Below, piece by piece: positions 35,651 to 44,679 of a stretch of DNA of 64,000 bases. The stretch lies in assembly GCA_965226245.1 (NCBI GenBank), contig CBDDCL010000015.1, forward strand, positions 2,604,001 through 2,668,000, in the 5' to 3' direction. This stretch comes from CBDCYS01 sp965226245 (GTDB lineage Bacteria > Acidobacteriota > Terriglobia > Bryobacterales > UBA6623). The translations under genes and the position numbers were made by a program. The notes under the pieces were generated by a model, which saw only the letters and a list, made by a program, of their open reading frames with translations, searched no databases and was not told the DNA's origin. Numbering within the stretch: the stretch's first letter is position 1; each line of letters begins with the position of its first letter.

Positions 35651-36874
35651 ATGGACCTGACACTCGACGAACAACTCCAATACCTGATGAAGGGGATGGC
35701 CGAGATCATCCGCGAGGAAGATCTGCGGCAGCGCTTAACCGACGCCGCCAAGCAAGGCCGTCCCCTGCGGGTCAAAGTCGGCTTCGACCCCACCGCACCG
35801 GACCTGCACCTCGGCCACACCGTGATCCTGCGGAAGATGAAACATTTCCAGGACCTCGGTCACACCGTGATCTTTCTCATCGGAGACGCCACCAGCCTGA
35901 TCGGCGACCCCACCGGCCGCAACCTCACCCGGCCGCCCATGACCCGGGAGCAGATCGAAGCCAATGCGGAAACCTACAAGCAGCAGGTCTTCAAGGTACT
36001 TGACCCCGAAAAGACGGAGATCAGCTTCAACAGTAAATGGCTCATGAAGCTGGGATACGAGGACATGATTCGGCTGTGCTCCCGCTACACCGTGGCTCGT
36101 ATCCTCGAGCGGGATGACTTCAGCCGGCGCTACAAGGGCGGCCAACCGATTTCGATTCACGAGTTGCTCTATCCCCTGGCGCAAGGTTACGACTCGGTTG
36201 CCCTGAAGGCCGACGTCGAGATGGGCGGGACGGACCAAAAATTCAATCTGCTGGTGGGGCGCGAACTCCAAAAGGACTACGGGCAGCCCTCGCAGATCGT
36301 GGCCATGACGCCCCTGCTCGAGGGTATCGACGGCGTGCAAAAGATGTCGAAGTCGCTGGGGAACTCGATCGGCATCACGGAGCCGCCTGAGGTGATGTTC
36401 CGCAAGGTGATGCAGATCAGCGACGAGCTGATGTACCGCTACTACGAACTATTGACCGACATGACCGTGACTGAGACCAACGCCCTGCGGGACAAGATCA
36501 GCAACGGCAAATATCATCCCATGGAAGCGAAAGCGGATCTCGCGGCCAGAATTGTGACCGACTTTCATTCGGCCGGCGAGGCCCGCAAAGCGCGAGAGGT
36601 GTTTCGCCGCGTCGTGCAGCAGGGACAAATCCCAGAGGATATCCCGACCTTTCCACTGCCCGAAGCCATGCGGGGAGAGACGACGATTCGCATCGACAAG
36701 CTTTTGCGAGAGATTGGCTTGTCCTCATCCGGAGGCGAAGCCAACCGCAAACTCCGCGAAGGCGCCGTATCGATCAACGGCGAAAAGCACCGCGAGATGG
36801 GCTATGAGCTGGACCCGTCGATGAGCGAGCTAACGATCCAGTTGGGCAAAAAGTGGGCCAAAGTCAAACTGTGA
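35651..36874 (+). CDS. tyrS: Tyrosyl-tRNA synthetase
   Basis: A 407-residue class I synthetase. HIGH-type motif LHLGHTVILRK, GDATSLIGDPTGRN, KADVEMGGTDQKFN and KMSKSLGNSI are present, with a C-terminal S4-like domain (IRIDKLLREIGLSSSGGEANR). Sequence type resembles the TyrRS group common in Gram-negatives. The gene is monocistronic here. Confidence 0.97.
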   Translation: MDLTLDEQLQYLMKGMAEIIREEDLRQRLTDAAKQGRPLRVKVGFDPTAPDLHLGHTVILRKMKHFQDLGHTVIFLIGDATSLIGDPTGRNLTRPPMTREQIEANAETYKQQVFKVLDPEKTEISFNSKWLMKLGYEDMIRLCSRYTVARILERDDFSRRYKGGQPISIHELLYPLAQGYDSVALKADVEMGGTDQKFNLLVGRELQKDYGQPSQIVAMTPLLEGIDGVQKMSKSLGNSIGITEPPEVMFRKVMQISDELMYRYYELLTDMTVTETNALRDKISNGKYHPMEAKADLAARIVTDFHSAGEARKAREVFRRVVQQGQIPEDIPTFPLPEAMRGETTIRIDKLLREIGLSSSGGEANRKLREGAVSINGEKHREMGYELDPSMSELTIQLGKKWAKVKL

Positions 36875-36875
36875 C

Positions 36876-37124
36876 CCGGTACCGCCGATTGCCTTGTGAG
36901 AATTGATCCTCGCGAGAGCGGCGCCCGGAACCGCATCGCGGGGGGCAAGAATGTCCCGCCGGGCTGCTCTTAGGGCAGTCTGGAAGCTTTCCTGTTTCAT
37001 CTTTCATCCAGCGATAAATGGATGCTTCACTCACATTTGCTCTTTTTGCCGCTCTAACGATGGTATTCGTTAGCAAAAGAGCTTCAATGGTCTTTTCCTG
37101 TTGGGTTGTAAGTTGTTCATTCAT
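36876..37124 (-). pseudogene. Broken helix-turn-helix (phBC6A51-type) gene
   Basis: The start reads MNEQLTTQQEKTIEALLLTN and AKRANVSEASIYRWMK, a typical HTH of phBC6A51-like proteins. Then a 7-bp tandem duplication (ATGAAAG/ATGAAAC) shifts the frame. Removing it restores RWMKQESFQTALRAARRDI, which matches the expected continuation. The 3' part is lost or runs into the tyrS end. Upstream (37125-37260) no promoter stands out. Confidence 0.75.
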
Positions 37125-37259
37125 AAGGGTTGACTTTTTTCAATGAGAGTATTTGAGAGTGTCTGAGAGGTTTTCTGGCTTTGGGGTCCTGCTGAGGACG
37201 TGGAATGGTTGTCCTTTCCTTTCTGATGCAACTGAGTCATTGTTGGTTTTGTCGCTTTT

Positions 37260-37830
37260 AGGATAACAAGCCGATTTTGGGATTCCTTGCGGCCGCTGGG
37301 TAAAACTGTTGAAAAAACAGGGATTATATTTATAAATTATCCGTGACTGAGTTGGGGTGATTTGCGGTTCTTGGGGGGGAGCGGTGTTTTGGGGTCAAAG
37401 TGGCGTGCCCGTACCCGGTTCGGCGTTCGGTGGGGAGTTCGCGGCTGAACGGCTCGTCGCCGCTTGGCGTAGGAGCCTCGAGCATCCAGAGGGAGTTAAG
37501 GCTGGACCGGGTGAGAGTCGGCCGGTATCATGCCGACTCGCATGCTGGCACGGCACGCTCGCCGGGGTTGGCGCCGGGGCCGGTGGCCGCTGGCTCATTC
37601 GGCGACGGTCAAGGCGTTGGGGTCGGGGCAGGGAAGTCGCGAACTGCTACGCTGGTAAGCCGCACACGCCGCGCTGTTTCGTAGTTGCCGGGAGACGGTC
37701 GTGATCAGGGCGGCATGAAAGCCCGTTGAAACGGGCTGAGGAACACTTCGGGAGGGCTGGTCAACCGGCCCTAAAAGGACCGGCCTAAAGCAGACCAAGC
37801 CACGTGAACGTGGCTTAGGCGGTGGCCCGA
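37260..37830. other. Gene-free, hairpin-rich, G-rich tract
   Basis: I see no credible protein gene. The stretch contains strong hairpins: GAGTCGGC/GCCGACTC (37515-37539, 9-nt loop), AGCCCGT/ACGGGCT (37720-37737), a CCGG-CCT pair near 37765-37784, and AGCCACGT/ACGTGGCT (37798-37815). The last hairpins have TGAA- or GA-type loops and look like REP-type units. An AT-rich box (ATTATATTTATAAATTATCC, about 37324) precedes the tract and could be a promoter. It may be a structured RNA or a nest of mobile hairpins. Confidence 0.4.
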
Positions 37831-38040
37831 TTGCGGGTCCGACTCGATGCAGGGCAGCGCCGGAAGGGCAGGGAACCCGCTGCTCTCCGTTTTCGCTGAA
37901 TTGCGGGTCCGAGTCGATGTGGAGCAACGCCGCAGGGGCAGGGAACCCGCCCCTCTCCGTTTTGGCTGAATTGCGGGTCCGAGTCGATGCAGGGCAACGC
38001 CGCAGGGGCAGGGAAGCCCCACACCCTTCCGCCATCCGTG
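37831..38040. repeat. Three tandem 70-bp repeats
   Basis: Units starting TTGCGGGTCCGA(C/G)TCGATG at 37831, 37901 and 37971 are nearly identical (each contains GGGCAGGGAA and CTCTCCGTTTT). They end just before the stop of the cytochrome c gene. No spacers or leader suggest CRISPR. Confidence 0.85.
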
Positions 38041-38049
38041 CGGCTCCAG

Positions 38050-39405
38050 CTAATCGGACCCAGCCGGGGACGCCTTCTTATTCTCGGTGACTTGCTGCTT
38101 CTTGGCGGGCTTCGCGATTCGCGCCGGGTCGAGGTCCACCAGAATGGCGAAGTCGACGAATCCGGCCAGCATTTCTTCCCAGGTCTGATCGCCCCAGTAG
38201 ACGGTTTCCGTGGGGTCGGGATTGAAGGGATTGTTCGGCGAGTTGTCGTACCACGCGGTGGCGACAATTTCGGTTCCCTTGGGAAGCATGATGGGCTCGT
38301 CTAGATAATAGGTGAGCTGCCAGTTGAAATCATATTCGGGGACGCTCAGCAACGTTCTCGATTCGCCGGATGGAAAGATGGCGCGATACTCAAACGCCTT
38401 GCCCCTCAAGTGCATATGGGGAAAGAGACTGAGCAGTTCGATGTCTTCATGCACCTTGACGCGGGCCTCCACGCGCCGGTTCGAGTCGCCCGGAGGGATG
38501 ACCAGGCGTCGATTGCTAATAAAGCTGTTTACCACGCGCCTTCGCGGCGGCTCATCCGCAAACTTGATGCCGATGACACTGCGGTCCAAAGCGGGCTTGC
38601 CGTTGGTGGTGTAGTGCATCTGGAAAATGAGATCCGAGCCGGCCGGCAGCAAACGCGCCTCGCCCGGGCGGGTCCGGTAAGCGACACCGCCTGGCACAAA
38701 CGTCGCAAGGACTTCTCGGTCGACATTCAAGGCCTCCAAAACCCCGGCTCCGGTGTCCTTCTTCCGTTTCTTTTTGGCCTTCTTTTTGGGGACAAACGGT
38801 TCACCCGGCTTGATCTCCTTGAAGCGCTCGGAGTTCGGCGTCCGAGTAAACACGACGATATGGTGCACCACGGAGCGCGTACCCGGCCGCGCTTCGACGC
38901 TCTCGATCCATTTGTCCTCGGTTAGACCCGTGGGAACCACAAAGTAGGTATAGGGAACGTCGCCCGAGGCAGGAACCGGATAGTCGTATCCCACATCGAG
39001 CACGAGGTCGGGTTCGCCAATCTCCCAGCCGCTTGCAAACTCTTGAGGCGGGGGAGCGTCGGCAGCATCGCCCTCGGGTGCGCCGCTCTCGGCCCATTTC
39101 GCCAGGATGGCAAGCTCGCGTTCGCTCAAGCGGCGGTCGTTCGAGAAGGAGCCGTGTGCGGGATCCGCGAACCAGGGTGGCATCTTCTTCAGCAACACCG
39201 CCTCGCGAATGGAAGCCGCCCAGGGACGCGTTTCCTTGTATGTCAGCAGCGACATGGGCGCCACCTCGCCGGGACGGTGGCACTCCTGACAGCGCTTCTG
39301 GAGGACCGGCAAGACATCACGGTGAAACGTGATTGGGTCTGGGACGTTCGCCGCCAGGCCGAGCGTGGCAACCGCGGTGGCGACAATCAAGATACGCTTT
39401 AGCAT
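38050..39405 (-). CDS. Exported cytochrome c fused to a copper type II monooxygenase-like domain
   Basis: This 451-residue secreted protein has a cleavable N-terminus (ILIVATAVATLGLAA) and a single c-type heme site CQECH with a distal Met region (KKMPPWFADP). The C-terminal region carries copper-ligand-like HHIVVF and HMHLRG motifs of peptidylglycine/dopamine-type monooxygenases. A Lys-rich insertion (VPKKKAKKKRKKD) separates the two. Such fusions are common in Acidobacteriota and planctomycetes; the substrate is unknown. Confidence 0.85.
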   Translation of the reverse strand: MLKRILIVATAVATLGLAANVPDPITFHRDVLPVLQKRCQECHRPGEVAPMSLLTYKETRPWAASIREAVLLKKMPPWFADPAHGSFSNDRRLSERELAILAKWAESGAPEGDAADAPPPQEFASGWEIGEPDLVLDVGYDYPVPASGDVPYTYFVVPTGLTEDKWIESVEARPGTRSVVHHIVVFTRTPNSERFKEIKPGEPFVPKKKAKKKRKKDTGAGVLEALNVDREVLATFVPGGVAYRTRPGEARLLPAGSDLIFQMHYTTNGKPALDRSVIGIKFADEPPRRRVVNSFISNRRLVIPPGDSNRRVEARVKVHEDIELLSLFPHMHLRGKAFEYRAIFPSGESRTLLSVPEYDFNWQLTYYLDEPIMLPKGTEIVATAWYDNSPNNPFNPDPTETVYWGDQTWEEMLAGFVDFAILVDLDPARIAKPAKKQQVTENKKASPAGSD

Positions 39406-39790
39406 GTGGTCTCTCCCATCGAGTTAGTCCTGAGCTGGATCCTGAACTGATTGTCACACAACGAGACGTTCCAATTCAAGGGTAAAGTTGCTGTCCGGCC
39501 CGGATGGTTATCGTTCGCGAGGTCTGGCCTGGGGAACCGGGGCAACGACCGTGGCGCTGCGGTACCGGTGAATGTGAGGGTTCTAAGTCTCTGAGGCGCT
39601 CGAGAAATCAATCAAACTCAAACAGTTTACATAATATATCTTATACGACGTTAATATGAAGTGGGACGGCGCTGGCGGGGCGCACGCATTCTTGCGAGCC
39701 ATGCAGCCATTTCGTGCCGAAGTATGCTTGGCACGGACAATTCACCCTGATACTCTTGAGTCCAGCAACAAGTATTGACTTTACAGCTAC
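39406..39790. other. Gene-free spacer
   Basis: 385 bp between two minus-strand genes. It includes an AT-rich patch (TTTACATAATATATCTTATA near 39625) that could hold the promoter of the cytochrome gene or a relic. No frame, hairpin-plus-T-tract or repeat is convincing. Confidence 0.4.
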
Positions 39791-40435
39791 TTAGCTTCCT
39801 CTCAGCACGACTCCTTCCCGAAGCATCGGCAGAAGTTCATCCGTAGCGAACACTTGAAACACAGTCATTCCGGCAGCTCGCGCCGCAGCTACTCCCGCGG
39901 CGGAATCCTCGAAGACCAAGCAGTTTTGAGGGTGAATCGCCTTGCCGTCCCCGGAAAGACGCTCGAGTGCAAGCAAGTAGGGCTCCGGATCGGGCTTGTG
40001 CCTGTGGACGTCATCTCCGCACACAACAGTATCGAGAGATGACAAGACCCCGGCCTGGGCAAGCAAAGGCTCAACCTCTGATCTTAAGCTTGAAGATACC
40101 ACTGCAAGTGAAAGGCAGGTAGAGGTTTGATAGATCCACTCCTTGATCTCGGAACGGATCGATAGTTCGTCACAAAACCGATCATGAAACGCAGTGCGCT
40201 TCACTTGCAGCACTTCACGGATACGCTCTTCGGTCGGTTCATGGCCAGCCTCTGACAGCAAAATACGGCCCGCTTCCACATCGGTCCGCCCCGTCAGCCG
40301 CTGCGTGTACCGCACCCAGTCCATTCCTCCCCCGAAAGGCCGAACCGCCTGCATCCAGCAGTCGTAATGCAGCGGTTCGCTGTCGACGAGCGTACCATCG
40401 AAATCAAACAGGACGGCTTGAATGGGGCCTGGCAC
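39791..40435 (-). CDS. HAD-superfamily phosphatase/phosphomutase-like protein
   Basis: A 214-residue HAD protein of the beta-phosphoglucomutase-like branch. It has motif I FDFDGTLVDSEPLH, motif II VVSSSLRSE, motif III HKPDPEPYL and motif IV VFEDSAAGVAAA, all intact. It contains a helical cap inserted after motif I. The substrate is not determinable. Confidence 0.88.
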   Translation of the reverse strand: MPGPIQAVLFDFDGTLVDSEPLHYDCWMQAVRPFGGGMDWVRYTQRLTGRTDVEAGRILLSEAGHEPTEERIREVLQVKRTAFHDRFCDELSIRSEIKEWIYQTSTCLSLAVVSSSLRSEVEPLLAQAGVLSSLDTVVCGDDVHRHKPDPEPYLLALERLSGDGKAIHPQNCLVFEDSAAGVAAARAAGMTVFQVFATDELLPMLREGVVLRGS

Positions 40436-40595
40436 CCCTCATTGTAACGGAGGGCGCACCGGCTTGGCTGCTTACCTGGGCCACCCCGGAGCCAACCCAG
40501 CATCCGCGTCACGAAGCGCCACTATGCCCCCCGGGGTCAACCTCGCCAGGAACAACTGGAAGCGGATGTTCCGCGCGCTTGGGAGCGCGATCCTT

Positions 40596-40685
40596 CCAGG
40601 ATGACCTTGTCAATAGGACATTTCTACTTGGCACATTTAGGACATTATCACTTGGCAGCGACACCGCCGCATGAGAGCTGTCAAC
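40596..40685. repeat. Relic of an ISNCY-type right end plus imperfect flanking repeat
   Basis: About 85 bp here (from CAGGATGACCTTGTCAATAG to CGCATGAGAGCT) repeat, with four differences, the sequence at 42430-42519 at the other side of the IS. The first part equals the IS terminal region, the second (AGCGACACCGCCGCATGAGA) corresponds to the flank. This suggests an earlier insertion, or recombination between tandem copies. Confidence 0.65.
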
Positions 40686-42491
40686 GCCAAGTAGAAATGT
40701 CCTAATCGCTGCCAAGTAGAAATGTCCGCTTTGGGGCAGGTGGCTGGAGAGGCGATGGTAGAGTGGTTGGCGTTGAGGGCAGGGTCGCGCCTGCTCTTGA
40801 TGCCCAAGGCCGAAGCGATGGAGCTGGCTCCCAAGCAATCGGCTGAAGCAGACGACCCTCTGGCCTCCCGGTCAGAGGGTTTTCTGTTCGTGACAGAGAT
40901 TGCTTTGGTGAAGCTTCGGAGCGGAGGCCTTGGGCTTCGCCAACGCGACGATCGCCGGGCGCCGTTTGCCCGGCGCTCCCCATAGCGTCTTGGTTTGGCA
41001 GCGACTGCCAACTCAGCGCATCGGCCCGATGGGCGCTCCGCATAGAGTCTTGGTTTGGCAGCGACTCCTAGTCCTGCGTATCGTCTCGCCGAGCGCCGGA
41101 TGCCTGCGCCGCTTGCCACACAGGCGGGCTGTCTTTCAGATCGAAGTCCTTCATCCAGTCGCTGCTTCGCTTGCCGGCAGCTTTGCCGCCAGCCTTCTCG
41201 GCCGCTGCCGCAGCGGGTTCCGCCTGGGCGCTCTTGGGCTGCGGGCGCTCCGATTGGGGCTGCGCGCCGCAGCGCTTCAGCGCCAGTTCGTGCTTGCCGA
41301 AGCGCGCGGCCAGGACGCCATCCAGGCGTCTCTCCACCCGCACTCGGCTGTTTCGCAGACCCGGCACAATCGCCTTGCGGTCGATTTGATAGCTCTTTCC
41401 CCGGAAGCGAATCGTGTAGTCGTTGGCGACCTGCCGCGTCTCGACCTGGCTCAGCGCCGAGTCCAGATCGTGCTCGGGACCTAGCTCGCGATGCGCCTCG
41501 TCGGGGTGAGCCGGCTGCACCCGCAACGTGGCGTTCCACCAGGGCAGAAACTCGCTTTCCAGGTAGGCGTTGGCCTGTTCGATCGTCGTGGCCCCGGCCA
41601 CCCGCAGACCCTTCACCAGGCGGTCCTGGGCGGTGCCAAAGCTGCGCTCGACGCGGCCTTTGGCCTGCGGCGAATAGGCCGTGATCGATTCGATGTCCAG
41701 CTCCTGGAGCGCCCGCCCGATCTGCGTGGGAGGCAAGAGCTTGGGGTCCTCGCCGGCGCTGTTTTTGGGCGTGTTGACAAACAGGCTGGCGCGGTCGGTG
41801 TAGAAGGCTACGGGTCGGCCGTTTTGTTCCAGATACGTCTTCAGCAAACGGCGATTCTCTTCGCCCGAGTCGTGCCGGACGAAGCGCGCCAGCAACTCGC
41901 TGCTGGCGTCGTCGATCATGCCGATCAGGTACAGCTTCTCCCCGCGTCCCTCCAGCCAGTCGTGCTCGGAGGTGTCCCATTGCACCAGCTCGCCGCGGCA
42001 ACTGCGGCGGGGCCGCCACGGATGCGGGCGTCCTGACTTGCGGCGGCGGGGCTTCCACAGGCCCGCGGCGGCCATCCAGCCCCGCAGCGTTTCGCGGCCG
42101 ACTTGGACGCCGTGGCGCTGCTCGAGATACTCCGCCGCCAGAGTCGGGCCAAAGCCGGCGTAGACGGGTTGGGAGAGGATTGCCACGGCTTGTTTTTCCG
42201 CCTTGGCGCTGAGCTTGCGGTTGGACGCGCGGCCCCGCGCGGCATGGACCACGGCCTGGTCGCCTTCGCTGCGAAGCTTCGCCAGCAGCCGCCTCAGATG
42301 CCGTTCGCTGAGGCCCGTCTGCTGGGCGGCCTGCTTTTGCGTGATGAGTTTTTTGTCTGCTTTGCGCAGCGCCACCAGCCGGTCGCGCTCTCGTTGTGTC
42401 ATTAGTAGTTGTCCTTGCTTGCTCACCCCTCCAGGCTGACCTTGTCAATAGGACATTTCTACTTGGCACGTTTAGGACATTATCACTCGGC
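40686..42491 (-). mobile_element. ISNCY/IS1202-type insertion sequence (about 1.8 kb)
   Basis: Inverted ends built from two iterations of GGACATTTCTACTTGGCA or a close variant bound the element (GCCAAGTAGAAATGTCCTAA at 40686; TTAGGACATTATCACTCGGC ending 42491). Flanks are a similar, about 28-bp imperfect repeat beginning AGCGACA(A)CCGCCGCATGA; IS1202-type elements make unusually long duplications of 24-29 bp. The imperfection implies age or rearrangement. Confidence 0.75.
41068..42426 (-). CDS. ISNCY-type DDE transposase
   Basis: 452 residues. HTH N-terminus (KQAAQQTGLSERHLRRLLAK), then an integrase-like core with acidic residues in VQWDTSEHDWLEG, FYTDRASLF and GRVERSFGTAQDRL, and an Ala/Lys-rich C-terminus. 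It appears intact, so the element may be active. The long overlapping antisense and alternate frames in this GC-rich gene are not coding. Confidence 0.88.
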   Translation of the reverse strand: MSKQGQLLMTQRERDRLVALRKADKKLITQKQAAQQTGLSERHLRRLLAKLRSEGDQAVVHAARGRASNRKLSAKAEKQAVAILSQPVYAGFGPTLAAEYLEQRHGVQVGRETLRGWMAAAGLWKPRRRKSGRPHPWRPRRSCRGELVQWDTSEHDWLEGRGEKLYLIGMIDDASSELLARFVRHDSGEENRRLLKTYLEQNGRPVAFYTDRASLFVNTPKNSAGEDPKLLPPTQIGRALQELDIESITAYSPQAKGRVERSFGTAQDRLVKGLRVAGATTIEQANAYLESEFLPWWNATLRVQPAHPDEAHRELGPEHDLDSALSQVETRQVANDYTIRFRGKSYQIDRKAIVPGLRNSRVRVERRLDGVLAARFGKHELALKRCGAQPQSERPQPKSAQAEPAAAAAEKAGGKAAGKRSSDWMKDFDLKDSPPVWQAAQASGARRDDTQD

Positions 42492-42762
42492 AGCGACAAC
42501 CGCCGCATGAGAGCTTGACAATCCATGGCCCGTATGTTTTACTAAGTGCGCCTCTGTTGAGCTGCTGTTCGTTGCGCCTTTGTCAGGACATCGTTCCTCG
42601 GGCGCCAGCTTGCTGGAAACGCAGTTCGTTCTGCCGAAAACGCGCGAGGAAGTTTGGGTTCCGCCGGCCGGAATCAAGTCGAATTGACGCTAGGCGATTG
42701 CAGGAGGTGCGAAGGGACGTATCGTTCGGAGCTGTCCCAAAATTTGACGGGAGGTGAAATTT

Positions 42763-44154
42763 TTGATAAATCAGCGCGACTCGCGTTACCACGCCGTAAC
42801 GGAGCATAATGTCGAGCGGGAATCTGAATGGAAACGCATCGATCCGGAGTTTCGGGAGGCCATTCAGACGGTCTCGAAAGTGCTGCCGTTCCGGACAAAC
42901 CGGTACGTGATGCGGGAGCTGATTGACTGGAATAACCTGCCGAACGACCACATCTTCCAACTCGTATTTCCCCAAAAAGGGATGCTGGACGCCAAAGACT
43001 ATCGCGCGGTCCAGGCTCATCTTGGAAACGGAAATTCACAAGCTGAACTCAAGGAAATCATCCAAAGAATTCGCGGCGGTCTCAACCCCCACCCCGCCGG
43101 CCAACTGACGCACAATGTTCCGTCGCTCAACGGCCGTCCTCTCAGCGGCCTGCAGCATAAGTACAAGGAAACGGTCCTGTTCTTCCCCGCGCAAGGACAG
43201 ACTTGTCACGCCTACTGCACCTACTGTTTTCGCTGGGCGCAGTTCGTGGGCATGCCCGAGATTCAATTCCAAGCCCGCGAAACCGGTGACTTGGTGGCGT
43301 ATCTTCAAGCCAATCCCGGTGTCAGCGATGTGCTGATCACGGGTGGCGACCCGATGATCATGAAGACGGGGGTGCTGCGCAAGTATCTGGAGCCTCTGCT
43401 TTCTCCTGCACTGGCGCACGTCCAGAACATTCGGATCGGGACCAAGGCTCCAGCCTATTGGCCGCAGCGTTTCGTAACCGACCGCGACGCCGAGGATTGC
43501 TTGCGGCTGTTTGAAGAAATTGTCGCCGCCGGACGCCATCTGGCGATCATGGGCCATTACAGTCACCCGGCCGAACTAGCCCCGGAAGTGGCGAAAGAGG
43601 CTGTGCGCAGGATTCGCGCGACCGGCGCCGAGATCCGCATGCAGGCGCCTCTCATCAAGCACGTCAACGACGATCCGATGATTTGGGCGGATTTGTGGCG
43701 TGAAGGCGTCAAGCTCGGGATGATCCCTTACTACATGTTCATTGAACGCGACACGGGCGCGAAGAATTACTTCGAGGTGCCCCTTGTGCGCAGCTATGAA
43801 ATCTACAAGGATGCTATCCGGCGCTGCTCGGGGCTGGCGCGAACCGCTCGGGGACCATCAATGTCGGCATTCCCGGGCAAGGTAAGGGTGGCCGGCATCT
43901 CGGAGGTTCACGGCGAAAAGGTGTTCGTTTTGGAGTTGATTCAGGCGCGGAATCCGGAGTGGGCCAACCAGCCTTTCTTTGCCAAGTTCGATCCCGAGGC
44001 CAGTTGGTTCGACGACTTGAAGCCGGCATTCGGGGAAGACCGGTTCTTTTTCGACGCAGGTCTTGGATCTCAAGTATTGACTTCGGCCCCTAGGAAACCG
44101 CCAGTCCTGGCGGGTTATTCGAACGGCCACCGGACCGCTGCCCTGAGGGAGTAG
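42763..44154 (+). CDS. KamA-family radical SAM protein (lysine 2,3-aminomutase-like)
   Basis: About 463 residues with the radical SAM cluster motif CHAYCTYCFRW, preceded by KYKETVLFFPAQGQ, and the KamA-like ITGGDPM, IRIGTKAPAYWPQRF and HYSHPAELAPE blocks. Family members catalyse aminomutase reactions using PLP or act on EF-P lysine; a PLP lysine is not obvious, so the reaction is open. The likely start is TTG at 42763 because GGGAGG ends 8 nt before it; the upstream GTG lies within that site. Confidence 0.85.
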   Translation: MINQRDSRYHAVTEHNVERESEWKRIDPEFREAIQTVSKVLPFRTNRYVMRELIDWNNLPNDHIFQLVFPQKGMLDAKDYRAVQAHLGNGNSQAELKEIIQRIRGGLNPHPAGQLTHNVPSLNGRPLSGLQHKYKETVLFFPAQGQTCHAYCTYCFRWAQFVGMPEIQFQARETGDLVAYLQANPGVSDVLITGGDPMIMKTGVLRKYLEPLLSPALAHVQNIRIGTKAPAYWPQRFVTDRDAEDCLRLFEEIVAAGRHLAIMGHYSHPAELAPEVAKEAVRRIRATGAEIRMQAPLIKHVNDDPMIWADLWREGVKLGMIPYYMFIERDTGAKNYFEVPLVRSYEIYKDAIRRCSGLARTARGPSMSAFPGKVRVAGISEVHGEKVFVLELIQARNPEWANQPFFAKFDPEASWFDDLKPAFGEDRFFFDAGLGSQVLTSAPRKPPVLAGYSNGHRTAALRE

Positions 44155-44492
44155 CTTCCTTTCAACGACCCGCCGCTTGGGCAACGATGCCGGAGAAGCC
44201 GAGGAGTATCGAGCGCGCAGCATATCCGAGGCCGGTTCGCTTCTGTCATTTCCTTGGCCGCGGCGCCTGATTCGGGTGCTTGATTGCGGCCCTTGACTCC
44301 CGCGCGATTATCGTTCGGGGGCTGATTCCGGCCAGCGCTGGCGGGGTGAGCGGTGGCCGCGTGCAGTTCGACGAGCCCCGGAGGGAGGGTGTCGGCAGGT
44401 TCTTCGGGCCGTGGCAGACCCGACCAGTGGCGAGACGCGGGTCGGGAAACCAAAGATCCGCGATCCGAGTGTCAATTATAGTAATAAGACTA
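44155..44492. other. Gene-free spacer upstream of tRNA-Ser
   Basis: 338 bp between kamA-like and the tRNA. No frame looks coding. A run near 44475 (TCAATTATAGTAATAAGACT) is AT-rich and suits a tRNA promoter region. Confidence 0.4.
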
Positions 44493-44582
44493 GGTGAGGT
44501 GCGAGAGTGGTTGAATCGGGCGGTCTCGAAAACCGTTGAGGTCTTGCGGCCTCCGTGGGTTCGAATCCCACCCTCACCGCCA
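44493..44582 (+). tRNA. tRNA-Ser (anticodon CGA), CCA encoded
   Basis: The acceptor stem GGTGAGG pairs with CCTCACC, the anticodon stem-loop CGGTCTCGAAAACCG carries CGA, there is a long variable arm (TTGAGGTCTTGCGGCCTCC), and the T arm is GTGGGTTCGAATCCCAC. The discriminator G is followed by CCA at 44580-44582. A tyrosine integrase starts about 100 bp downstream, so the 3' end is a likely attachment site. Confidence 0.93.
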
Positions 44583-44679
44583 TCTTATCTTGATATTTAT
44601 CAATAGTATACACATAGCATACGACCTTGCGTGCAGTTGATGTGCCAATGTGGTAGGCTCTGCAGTAGGAGTTCCTGCC

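Noticed and set aside
37357..37704. Open frame in the G-rich noncoding tract
   Set aside because: Composition follows local G-richness and the frame overlaps the hairpins; no start signal.
37831..38040. CRISPR array
   Set aside because: Three 70-bp units are directly tandem with no spacers, no palindromic 28-37 bp repeats and no cas genes.
40637..42526. 629-codon frame overlapping the ISNCY transposase
   Set aside because: Alternate frame of the IS with low-complexity Arg/Gly content; the DDE motifs are in the 41068-42426 frame.
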